A stretch of DNA of 6,115 nucleotides from an uncultured Collinsella sp. (GCA_902478985.1 CABSNH010000097.1:1-6115), one strand, 5' to 3'; numbered from the stretch's first letter, positions 1-5,827 are shown. Notes: generated from the letters alone by a model not told the origin. Numbers and translations: made by a program.

Positions 1-58
1 TTCGCTTCTGCCCTACTTTGCTGGTATGGCGGTTTGGCGTTGGATCGGTTCTTTCTGA
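1..58 (+). CDS. C-terminal tail of an unidentified hydrophobic protein (5' end outside window)
   Basis: Reading from base 2, one frame stays open to a TGA at 56-58 and gives 18 residues, SLLPYFAGMAVWRWIGSF. The peptide is hydrophobic with two tryptophans and could be the end of a membrane protein. Two points favour this frame. It stops 12 bases before a U-tract hairpin at 71-102, as a gene end should. Its codons mostly end in T, like the first half of the methyltransferase that follows. The other two forward frames run through the hairpin. I do not recognise the family. A transporter permease sharing an operon with the methyltransferase is possible, but that is a guess. The fragment is too short for more, and the frame could be accidental. 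Confidence 0.4.
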   Translation, partial: SLLPYFAGMAVWRWIGSF

Positions 59-70
59 TATATGCTGGTT

Positions 71-102
71 GCGGCTCTTCTTTTGGGAGGGGCCGCTTTT
101 TT
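71..102 (+). terminator. Rho-independent terminator-like hairpin between the left-edge gene and the methyltransferase
   Basis: Bases 71-80 (GCGGCTCTTC) pair with 87-96 (GAGGGGCCGC) in a 10-bp stem with two G-U pairs. The loop is six bases, and six T follow at 97-102. It lies just after the stop at 58, so it probably ends or attenuates the upstream transcript. Only 6 bases separate the T run from the next Shine-Dalgarno, so there is no room for a promoter after it. The methyltransferase must be transcribed through this hairpin. An RNA-stabilising role is the alternative. Confidence 0.7.
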
Positions 103-108
103 GTTGCT

Positions 109-114
109 AGGAGG
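109..114 (+). promoter_or_regulatory. Strong Shine-Dalgarno that fixes the methyltransferase start at GTG 122
   Basis: AGGAGG lies 7 bases before GTG at 122, which is ideal spacing. The alternative ATG at 62 has no such site, and its first 20 codons would lie over the terminator-like hairpin. Confidence 0.8.
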
Positions 115-121
115 TTGGCCC

Positions 122-1009
122 GTGGTTGATGGGGATGCTCGCTCTGAGCTGCTTTCTGCTGATTGGAATGGCGAATGGATGCGTCTGCAGGCCGCTCGAC
201 ATCGGACTGATGATTCTTTTGAGTGGGATAAGCGGGCTCGGCATTTTCGTCCGCTGGAGACTGCCCCGTATGCTCGGGATTTTATAAAGCTGTTGGCCCT
301 TAAGCCTGGTGAGTCGGTGCTCGATATGGGGTGCGGGGCTGGGTCGATCGCTATTCCGCTTGCTCAGACTGGGCATTCCGTGATTGCTGCTGACTTTTCT
401 CCTGCTATGTTGGGCACCCTTGATGCCGGCATTGAGTATTACGGGCTCGAAGACCTGATTACGCCGCTTGAGCTTGCTTGGGATGATGATTGGGATCTGG
501 TTGGGCCGGTTGCCAAGGCTGTTGATGTTGCCTTTGCGAGTCGCTCGGTTACTACGAACGACCTGAAGGGGGCACTTGCCAAGCTTGACCGTACGGCTCG
601 CCGGCGTTGCGCTGTCACGATGGTCGCCAACTCCAGCCCGCGCTATGACCTGTACCTGATGAACGCCATCGGTGCCTCGGTTACCTGCAGTAATGGTTTT
701 GTGTATGCCTTTAACATCCTTATTCAGATGGGTGCGCTGCCGCAGGTCACGTATTTTGAATCGCCCCGCCGCGACACCTTCGATAGTCTCGAGGCGGGCG
801 TTGCAGACTTTTCTCGCATGCTCGAACATGGCAACGAGGATAAGATCGACCGCCTGCGCGACTATATCGCCCACCACATGATCGAGAACCCCCATGCCGG
901 CGAGCCGGGATCCAAGGGCGTACCGCAGGGACGCTACATGCTCGACCACATCCGCAAAGTCCGATGGGCGTTTATCGCCTGGGAGCCGGTCTCCGTACCC
1001 CGCCCGTAG
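122..1009 (+). CDS. Class I SAM-dependent methyltransferase
   Basis: This encodes a 295-residue soluble protein from GTG 122, chosen because of the AGGAGG at 109-114. The frame is open back to an ATG at 62, but that would add a hydrophobic leader translated from the upstream hairpin, so I treat it as an artefact. Residues 66-74 (VLDMGCGAG) are the glycine-rich SAM-binding motif I of the Rossmann-type class I fold, followed by the expected helix. Asp91 in VIAADFS sits where the acidic residue binds the SAM ribose. The N-terminal segment has paired tryptophans (15 and 19) and an FEWDKRARHF stretch, which may form a substrate cap. The methyl acceptor cannot be told from sequence. The gene probably belongs to an operon with the left-edge gene. 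Odd features are a sharp change of codon style from T-ending to C-ending within the gene, and no U-tract terminator after it. Confidence 0.85.
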   Translation: MVDGDARSELLSADWNGEWMRLQAARHRTDDSFEWDKRARHFRPLETAPYARDFIKLLALKPGESVLDMGCGAGSIAIPLAQTGHSVIAADFSPAMLGTLDAGIEYYGLEDLITPLELAWDDDWDLVGPVAKAVDVAFASRSVTTNDLKGALAKLDRTARRRCAVTMVANSSPRYDLYLMNAIGASVTCSNGFVYAFNILIQMGALPQVTYFESPRRDTFDSLEAGVADFSRMLEHGNEDKIDRLRDYIAHHMIENPHAGEPGSKGVPQGRYMLDHIRKVRWAFIAWEPVSVPRP

Positions 1010-1167
1010 CCCATCTAAAGCCTGCATCGTCTACCCGTCCAGCATCCGCATTCTTTGCGAACTGGGCAAACGCGCTCCACACCACGCCGTTCCTGCGCTA
1101 TCGTGGGACAGCTCACGTAGATTAAGGCCCCATTGCGGGGCGCCCCATACATAGAAAGCGAGAACCC
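1010..1167 (+). other. Gap with small GC hairpins in the yhbY leader
   Basis: No gene is seen in this 158-base gap. Bases 1102-1107 (CGTGGG) can pair with 1112-1117 (CTCACG). Bases 1127-1131 (GCCCC) can pair with 1137-1141 (GGGGC), and GCCCC recurs at 1142-1146, making GGGGCGCCCC at 1137-1146. None has a T run after it, so I do not call a terminator for the methyltransferase. They may instead lie in the 5' leader of yhbY. I found no convincing -35/-10 pair, although yhbY presumably has its own promoter here. Confidence 0.3.
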
Positions 1168-1467
1168 ATGGCACTGACAGGAGCCCAGGTCAAGCAGCTT
1201 CGCAGCATGGCCCATCACCTCAACCCCGCCATCATCATCGGTAAGTCCGATGTCAACGAGGGCACCGTCGAGCAGACGGTTGCCTACCTGGAGAAACACG
1301 AGCTCGTTAAGTGCTCCGTGCTGGACGGCTCCAGCCTTTCTGCCCGCGAGGCCGCCGAGGAGCTCGCTGAGCGCTGCCACGCCGACGTCGTTCAGGTTAT
1401 CGGCCGCAAGTTCTCGCTGTATCGCGAGTCCTCGCGCAAGGATATCGAGAAGATCAAGCTCGTCTAA
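1168..1467 (+). CDS. yhbY: YhbY-type CRM-domain RNA-binding protein (ribosome assembly)
   Basis: The product has 99 residues, the usual length for stand-alone bacterial CRM proteins. Family members associate with pre-50S ribosomal particles and bind RNA in the cytoplasm. Visible hallmarks are LTGAQVKQLRSMAHHLNP at residues 3-20, the IIIGKSD loop at 22-28, ELVKCSVLDG at about 45-54, and a C-terminal VVQVIGRKFSLYR before a final KIKLV. The start ATG has only a weak purine-rich site (AGCGAG, 1157-1162). Odd feature: the loop reads GKSD, so Asp28 stands where the usual GxxG (GKxG) has its second glycine. The gene is alone between the methyltransferase and a strong terminator, so it is probably monocistronic. 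The family call is very secure. The exact role in this organism is inferred from relatives. Confidence 0.95.
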   Translation: MALTGAQVKQLRSMAHHLNPAIIIGKSDVNEGTVEQTVAYLEKHELVKCSVLDGSSLSAREAAEELAERCHADVVQVIGRKFSLYRESSRKDIEKIKLV

Positions 1468-1494
1468 AACCGACTGGCCATACCGAGTAGTCCG

Positions 1495-1527
1495 CGGGCG
1501 TCCGATTGATTCGGACGCCCGTTTTTT
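1495..1527 (+). terminator. Rho-independent terminator of yhbY
   Basis: A perfect 11-bp stem pairs 1495-1505 (CGGGCGTCCGA) with 1511-1521 (TCGGACGCCCG) around a 5-base loop, and six T follow at 1522-1527. It starts 27 bases after the yhbY stop. Its T run overlaps the stop codon of the convergent regulator (1526-1528). On the minus strand the same hairpin has no T run after it, so it looks one-directional. Confidence 0.93.
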
Positions 1528-4522
1528 ATCGCTCGACAAGCACGCGCTTGAGTCTGCCTTCGACCAGGCGCTCATACAGACGCCTTGTCTCGGGCTCGGG
1601 CACGCCTTGAACCTGTTCTCTCAGGTGGTGCATATGGCCGCTGTACAGCTCAACAACATCGCGGCGTCGTCCCGCCGCGCCGTAAACGCGCATGGCGCAG
1701 CGAACCATGTCCTCGCGCGCCGTCTCTTGGCGAAGCCCCGATTCCACGAGCCAAATTGCCGATTGCAGGTCATTTTCCTCGAGAGCGGCATTCGCTCCCC
1801 TAATCATGCAGTCGATGTACTTGGATTGCATAATGCGGCGCATGCGCGTAAAGAACGTGGGGTTGCAACCAGTGGGAACATATAGCGGGCCCGCGTAGAG
1901 TTGCTCAACCTTAAGACATAGCTCAACCAGGTGAGGGCCTCTCGCACCCATACGGTTTCCCAAGATCTCACGGCTCAGCTGGTCAAAGAGCCTTACATCG
2001 GTCTTAACGTAGTCGCCGTTGAGCCCGATGCACTCGTTTTGGATGACCACGCACGACTTTCCATCTGGCGTTGGACCCAAAGCCGAGCGCAAGCGCGATA
2101 CCGTCGAATACAGATTGTTGCGCGCGGCGTTAAACTCGGCATGGGGCCACAACTCCATGGCGATTGTCTCGCGGTCGACCATGGCATCCATACCCAGCGC
2201 AAGACGTTCGGCAAGTGTTGCCGCCTTTTTGCGACGCCACATCTTATCCGTGATGGGGAAACCGTCGCGCTCGGCGCGAAACGCGCCAAACATGCGCATC
2301 TCAATATGGCCGATGGTATCGACAGCCTCAACCTCGCCCGCCTGGAACAGGTGCTCGCTTTCGCCCTCAAAGTCATCGCGTAGTGAATACCGCGACAGCT
2401 CACGCACCGGAAGCTTCTTGCGAATCCTGACGGCAGGCTCGCCCAGGCAATGCATCGCAAGACGCGCAAAAAGCCGATACGATGGGTCTAAAATCCCCGA
2501 GCGATTCATAGACATCCAGGCAGCAAGATCGCTATCGCGGCCCGCAGCGGCCAGATGCAGCGCCACGATCCAGGCTTCTGAGCCACCGACCTGCGTCTTA
2601 CTAATGTCGAGCAGCTCTGCCTCTTCGCGAACCGATACCAGCGACGTATTGCGCAGATACGCCACACGTTCCAGCAACAATGCGTTTTCGCGCATGTACG
2701 CAATCGATTCATCAGCGAGCTTGAGCACCTGGACCGCGCGGAACTTCGCGTTGACCGGCCGTCCCTCCGCCAGCGATTGCCAACCCTCCAGCAATAGCCC
2801 AAACAGTTGAATTTGATTGTCGCGAACACGCACCGCAAAGCGGTCGAGCTCGCCAAACGCCACATCGTCGGTCACGGGCAAGCCCGCGAGCAGACGCCGC
2901 GCCGCCAGCACCATACGCAGCCATATGGATGGCGCCTTAAGCCCGCGGATATCGAGCGCCTCGAGTATCTGCGTCATCTTGTCATCGCGCTCGTCGGGTT
3001 TAGCAAACGAGCCGTCGAACAACTCCAGCAGCATATGGTCGGCCTGTATGAGAATCCCCGCGATGTCGAGCTCGCAATCATAGGCTTTGCACGCCTTGAG
3101 CTTCGCGAGAACATCGCCGTCTCCCGCTCGCTCGGTTAGGTGGCGCTTGACCTCGATATGCGCGGACAGCATGTCGAGCACCTCGCAGGATGTCTGTTCT
3201 TGCACAACAGGGTTGGCGGGAAGCCCCAAGTCATTGTCGCCGTAAAAGGCGATAGTGAGCGCCTGGGCTATTTTCCAGGTAGCGGGGTCGAGCTCGCGCG
3301 CCGCCTGATCACCCGCACGTTCGATAACGGACGCCATATACCTTGCCAGCTTTGTATTGCACACGCTGACAGCCGCCAGATACACGCCGAGTGCCTCGGC
3401 GGCTGTCGGCTCTTGCTCCTGCTTATCTGCCTTGATCATCGCCGATGCTGCACGGCAAATGACCCCTCCATGCCCGGTCAGGGCAAGATCGGCCCCATAC
3501 TGCCCGGCTAGCTCCAACACCACACGGCGGTCCAAGAACGCGTCGGCCAGGTCCATAGCCAAATCGCATCGGCTCGCCTTGATCAAAATGCGAGCAGCCC
3601 GCGATACAAGTTCGGGACGGATCTCGGCAACAAGCTTTCGCAGCCTCAGGCGCGCATTGTCCTTAGCGCCCAAACACCTAAAGGTGCGATCAGACGGATC
3701 CACGCCAAAAATCGGATAATCGCGCACAAAGATGGACTGGTCGACCATCGAAAGCCTCACACCGCACGCCTCTAGCTCCGCTATGCGGCCCTCGCCCATC
3801 AGTACCATCAAACAGGCAACGGTAAACAACAGGTTGTTCTCGAGCGATGCGAGATCGACCAGCGCCGCACCGTACACGTTGACGATTTCGTTCTCGAGCA
3901 ACCCGGCAACATCGCCCTGTCCATACATTCCCGTCTGCAAGGCAGATACCAGCTCTGGCACACCCTGCGTGAGCCGATAGAAATCGAGCGATGTGCTGAT
4001 CGAGAACGCCGTGGCCCATGACGAATACTCATAGGCGTGCACCTTAAGCATCTGCGCATTGACTTTTACCGAATCGCCCAGCCCGTGGATAAGCAATCGG
4101 TTGGAGGGGCGGCAGGCAATAAAGACCCCCGTCCCCGTAGCACGTAAGCTGCGGATTCGATCGATGAGATCCTCGGTTTCGCGCTGCTCGAGATTGGGCA
4201 CGTTGTCGATCGCAACGAGCGAATGAGGTTTGTCCTTAAGCTCATCGGCGACAACCTCGAGCTGCATAAAGAGCTCGCGTCCAATCGCGCGGTCAGCCTC
4301 GATAATCCGAACCGGCCCTCGCGTGGGATCCGATTTAACCTCCTGCACGTATTGCAGCAGCACCGACGTCTTACCAAACCCGTCGGGCGCGTAGAGCAAA
4401 ACGATTCCCGCCTTGCGCCCTTTAACGATGAGCTCGTTCATCAAGCGATCGCGCCGCACCATATAGCCGCCGCCCGTCGGCATCAACTCGAGGTCGTCTG
4501 TATTGCCCAGATCGTTTACCAT
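1526..4522 (-). CDS. Large transcriptional regulator: MalT-like STAND ATPase with C-terminal winged helix and BTAD domain
   Basis: The product is 998 residues. GAGGAG at 4528-4533 lies 5 bases before the ATG and supports this start. Residues 38-60 hold a MalT/LAL-type P-loop (LLYAPDGFGKTSVLL; Lys51, Thr52). Residues 101-108 (SLVAIDNV) are the Walker B strand with Asp106, and FIACRPSNR at 134-142 matches the following sensor strand. Residues of about 190-735 are a long, mostly helical region with no motif I can name, probably a TPR-like sensor arm. Residues 739-845 form an OmpR-type winged helix (MRMFGAFRAERDGFPI, then LWPHAEFNAARNNLYSTVSR). Residues of about 845-990 are a BTAD domain (LYAGPLY, ALEENDLQSAIWLVESGL). 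There is no signal peptide or membrane segment, so it should act as a cytoplasmic, ATP-controlled DNA-binding switch. Odd features are the C-terminal rather than N-terminal SARP-like module and Asn107 in place of the usual second acidic residue. Ligand and target genes are unknown. It is transcribed alone, away from nagB's terminator. Confidence 0.9.
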   Translation of the reverse strand: MVNDLGNTDDLELMPTGGGYMVRRDRLMNELIVKGRKAGIVLLYAPDGFGKTSVLLQYVQEVKSDPTRGPVRIIEADRAIGRELFMQLEVVADELKDKPHSLVAIDNVPNLEQRETEDLIDRIRSLRATGTGVFIACRPSNRLLIHGLGDSVKVNAQMLKVHAYEYSSWATAFSISTSLDFYRLTQGVPELVSALQTGMYGQGDVAGLLENEIVNVYGAALVDLASLENNLLFTVACLMVLMGEGRIAELEACGVRLSMVDQSIFVRDYPIFGVDPSDRTFRCLGAKDNARLRLRKLVAEIRPELVSRAARILIKASRCDLAMDLADAFLDRRVVLELAGQYGADLALTGHGGVICRAASAMIKADKQEQEPTAAEALGVYLAAVSVCNTKLARYMASVIERAGDQAARELDPATWKIAQALTIAFYGDNDLGLPANPVVQEQTSCEVLDMLSAHIEVKRHLTERAGDGDVLAKLKACKAYDCELDIAGILIQADHMLLELFDGSFAKPDERDDKMTQILEALDIRGLKAPSIWLRMVLAARRLLAGLPVTDDVAFGELDRFAVRVRDNQIQLFGLLLEGWQSLAEGRPVNAKFRAVQVLKLADESIAYMRENALLLERVAYLRNTSLVSVREEAELLDISKTQVGGSEAWIVALHLAAAGRDSDLAAWMSMNRSGILDPSYRLFARLAMHCLGEPAVRIRKKLPVRELSRYSLRDDFEGESEHLFQAGEVEAVDTIGHIEMRMFGAFRAERDGFPITDKMWRRKKAATLAERLALGMDAMVDRETIAMELWPHAEFNAARNNLYSTVSRLRSALGPTPDGKSCVVIQNECIGLNGDYVKTDVRLFDQLSREILGNRMGARGPHLVELCLKVEQLYAGPLYVPTGCNPTFFTRMRRIMQSKYIDCMIRGANAALEENDLQSAIWLVESGLRQETAREDMVRCAMRVYGAAGRRRDVVELYSGHMHHLREQVQGVPEPETRRLYERLVEGRLKRVLVER

Positions 4523-4527
4523 GCTTG

Positions 4528-4533
4528 CTCCTC
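4528..4533 (-). promoter_or_regulatory. Shine-Dalgarno of the large regulator
   Basis: GAGGAG on the minus strand lies 5 bases before the ATG at 4522-4520. It supports this start over the internal methionines at residues 14, 21 and 28. Confidence 0.8.
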
Positions 4534-4538
4534 AACTC

Positions 4539-4572
4539 GACCATATGGACACCGTAGCTGCAGGACCATATG
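4539..4572 (-). repeat. Tandem CATATGGTC 9-mers just upstream of the regulator gene
   Basis: On the minus strand CATATGGTC occurs at 4572-4564 and again at 4547-4539, a 25-base period with 16 bases between. The copy nearer the gene lies within the perfect palindrome CCATATGG (4541-4548). The pair sits 17-50 bases before the start codon, where an operator could lie. OmpR-fold and SARP regulators often bind direct repeats, so autoregulation is possible. The same 9-mer also occurs by chance inside the gene (3032-3040), which lowers confidence. Confidence 0.35.
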
Positions 4573-4756
4573 AGTCACCCCGTGAATAGCGCGACTTAGA
4601 GTTTTTGGTTGTCTGCCGGTACGTGTTTGGCAAGTTTTTGTACAGCGAGGCCCGATGGTAATTTATCCCCCGACCAATAGGTCTTTGCGCAGGTCAATGT
4701 GCTTGCCAGCATGTCCCATCCAATTTGCAGTGTAGCGCAGTCGGCTGTTTTTATTT

Positions 4757-4770
4757 GAGTTGCGCAACTC
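4757..4770. promoter_or_regulatory. Perfect 14-bp palindrome, possible operator
   Basis: GAGTTGCGCAACTC is a perfect inverted repeat with no central spacer, set in AT-rich, gene-free DNA. Such sites suit a dimeric helix-turn-helix regulator. It has no loop, so it is not a terminator hairpin. It lies about 35 bases upstream of the promoter-like site at 4804-4832 (+) and about 230 bases upstream of the large regulator. I cannot assign it to a known regulator. Confidence 0.4.
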
Positions 4771-4803
4771 GCCTATTCCTCGCTACCGCCCGCGACTCTA
4801 TAG

Positions 4804-4832
4804 TGGCAAATGTGCATAGAATCTGCTATAGA
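4804..4832 (+). promoter_or_regulatory. Possible extended -10 promoter with no gene behind it
   Basis: TGCTATAGA at 4824-4832 fits an extended -10 (TGn followed by TATAGA). A weak -35, TGGCAA, lies 17 bases upstream at 4804-4809. ATAGAAT is repeated at 4816-4822 and 4828-4834. A transcript from here would run about 100 bases to the hairpin at 4913-4942, with no credible coding frame. Chance occurrence in AT-rich DNA is a real possibility. Confidence 0.28.
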
Positions 4833-4912
4833 ATGAATTGCAAAATTTCAAACCGTCCAGTCAAGCATGCGGCAAGGTTTCCGTCATGCATGTGCCAAGG
4901 CCTATGTCCACT

Positions 4913-4942
4913 AAAAAGGCCCCCGCAAAGCGAGGGCCTTTT
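4913..4942 (-). terminator. Terminator of nagB, possibly bidirectional
   Basis: AAAAGGCCC at 4914-4922 pairs with GGGCCTTTT at 4934-4942. A C-A mismatch and three more pairs then lead to an AAA loop. On the minus strand five T follow the GC stem (4917-4913), and the structure lies 29 bases after the nagB stop, as expected. On the plus strand four T lie at 4939-4942, so it could also stop transcription from the left. Confidence 0.9.
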
Positions 4943-4971
4943 GAAAAGCTATGTAAGATCGCTTGGTCGCG

Positions 4972-5700
4972 TTACTCGCAGAGCGAAAGAGCGGCCTCGT
5001 CAGCAACGACGACGCAGTTGGTGTGCAGCTGCAGGATCGAAGCCGGGCACTTGGGCGTAACCGGGCCATAGCACATATCGTGCACAGCCTGAGCCTTGGC
5101 CTCGCCGTTGGCGACAACCAGGATCATGCGGGCATACATGATGGTCTGGGTGCCCATGGTGTAAGCCTGACGGGGCACATCATCGATGCTGTCGAACAGG
5201 CGGCTGTTGGCCTGAATGGTGCTCTCGGTCAGGTCGACACAGTGCGTACCCTTGGAGAAGTGGTCATCGGGCTCGTTGAAGCCAATGTGACCGTTGTTGC
5301 CAATGCCGAGCAGCTGCAGATCCGGGTAACCGGCAGCAGCGACGATCTTGTCGTACTCAGAGCAGGCCGCAGCGGCGTCGGGATTGGAGCCATCGGGCAC
5401 GTGCGTGTTGTTCAGATCGATATTGATGTGATCGAAGAAGTTCTCGCGCATAAAGTAGTGATAGCTCTGGGGATCGTCGTGCGAAAGACCACGATACTCG
5501 TCCAGGTTATAGGTGCTGACCTCGGCGAAGTCGACGTCGCCCTTCTCGTACCAAGCGGCGAGCTGCTTGTAGGCGCCAATCGGGGTGGAGCCGGTGGCAA
5601 GACCCAGCACGCAATCGGGCTTGAGGATAACCTGGGCCGAGATGATATTAGCGGCCTTGCGGCTCATATCCTCGTAGTCTTTAGCTTTAATGATCTTCAT
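4972..5700 (-). CDS. nagB: Glucosamine-6-phosphate deaminase
   Basis: This cytoplasmic enzyme converts glucosamine-6-phosphate and water to fructose-6-phosphate and ammonia, the step that sends amino sugars such as N-acetylglucosamine into glycolysis. The product is 242 residues, the length of Gram-positive NagB. It starts MKIIKAKDYEDMSRKAA, typical of the family, with GAAAGGA 6 bases before the ATG. The frame is open up to 5865, but those extra codons are leader DNA. Visible motifs are LATGSTP (34-40, phosphate-binding loop), NLDEY with the proposed proton acceptor Asp67, and GIGNNGHIGFNEP (132-144) with His138 and Glu143. Asn136 stands where the E. coli enzyme has Asp141; as I recall, short Gram-positive NagB proteins also have Asn there. 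It ends at a strong terminator. The gene on its right runs the same way, but 272 bases and a stem-loop lie between, so nagB is probably its own unit. No nagA is in view. Confidence 0.97.
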   Translation of the reverse strand: MKIIKAKDYEDMSRKAANIISAQVILKPDCVLGLATGSTPIGAYKQLAAWYEKGDVDFAEVSTYNLDEYRGLSHDDPQSYHYFMRENFFDHINIDLNNTHVPDGSNPDAAAACSEYDKIVAAAGYPDLQLLGIGNNGHIGFNEPDDHFSKGTHCVDLTESTIQANSRLFDSIDDVPRQAYTMGTQTIMYARMILVVANGEAKAQAVHDMCYGPVTPKCPASILQLHTNCVVVADEAALSLCE

Positions 5701-5706
5701 TACGCG

Positions 5707-5713
5707 TCCTTTC
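5707..5713 (-). promoter_or_regulatory. nagB: Shine-Dalgarno that fixes the nagB start at 5700
   Basis: GAAAGGA on the minus strand lies 6 bases before the ATG at 5700-5698. The longer in-frame start at 5865 would add 55 residues unlike any NagB N-terminus. Confidence 0.85.
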
Positions 5714-5766
5714 TCGTACAAGAGAGGCAAGGCTCCCCTTACAAGCACTTGCCCGCGGCCCGCGTC

Positions 5767-5789
5767 GGCCGCAACCAACGTGTGCGGCC
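5767..5789 (-). other. GC-rich stem-loop in the nagB leader
   Basis: On the minus strand GGCCGCA (5789-5783) pairs perfectly with TGCGGCC (5773-5767), a 7-bp all-Watson-Crick stem with a 9-base loop. It lies 67-89 bases before the nagB start, inside the leader if transcription begins near 5800. No T run follows, so it is not a terminator. A role in mRNA stability or regulation is conjecture. It does not match a riboswitch class I can recognise, including the glmS ribozyme. Confidence 0.35.
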
Positions 5790-5807
5790 ACCAGGGCGAG
5801 GTCGCGT

Positions 5808-5827
5808 AATATATGTGTCTCGTGTCT
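5808..5827 (-). promoter_or_regulatory. Candidate nagB promoter -10 with adjacent tandem heptamers
   Basis: On the minus strand TATATT (5813-5808) is a fair -10 in otherwise GC-rich DNA and would give a leader of about 100 bases. No good -35 lies 16-18 bases upstream. Just upstream are two tandem copies on the plus strand, GTGTCTC (5815-5821) and GTGTCTA (5822-5828), which could bind an activator compensating for the poor -35. A second possible -10, TACAAT, lies at 5950-5945, inside the inverted repeat. Confidence 0.3.

Larger units (their letters stand above)
4523..4971. other. 449-base gene-free region between the regulator and nagB
   Basis: No credible coding sequence is seen on either strand; the open frames present run into nagB out of frame and resemble nothing. 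The stretch is more AT-rich than its flanks. It holds the regulator's Shine-Dalgarno, tandem 9-mers (4539-4572), a 14-bp palindrome (4757-4770), a promoter-like site (4804-4832) and the nagB terminator (4913-4942). The regulator's promoter must lie here, but I found no good -35/-10 pair on the minus strand. Confidence 0.7.

Noticed and set aside
62..121. Longer methyltransferase start at ATG 62 with a hydrophobic, signal-like N-terminus
   Set aside because: These 20 codons are a terminator-like hairpin and its T run. The AGGAGG 7 bases before GTG 122 marks a better start, and the family needs no signal peptide.
107..1027. 306-codon open frame antisense to the methyltransferase
   Set aside because: It lies opposite a clear SAM-binding protein, has no recognisable motif and no sign of its own ribosome-binding site. 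Long antisense frames are common in GC-biased genes.
1137..1146. GGGGCGCCCC as a terminator of the methyltransferase
   Set aside because: It has no loop to fold as a hairpin by itself and no T run follows.
1015..1575. 186-codon minus-strand frame across yhbY and its terminator
   Set aside because: It crosses a strong terminator hairpin, overlaps the well-defined YhbY, and its translation has no family features.
4804..4816. Sigma-54 promoter (TGGCA followed by TGCA)
   Set aside because: The GG and GC elements are 9 bases apart instead of the required 12.
4725..5071. Small plus-strand coding frames in the gap that run into nagB
   Set aside because: They cross the nagB terminator and the end of nagB, lack a good ribosome-binding site, and have no protein-like pattern.
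5299..5301. Asn136 of NagB as a lost catalytic residue (E. coli has Asp141)
   Set aside because: Short Gram-positive NagB proteins, as I recall them, also carry Asn here, and Asp67, His138 and Glu143 are all present, so the enzyme should be active.
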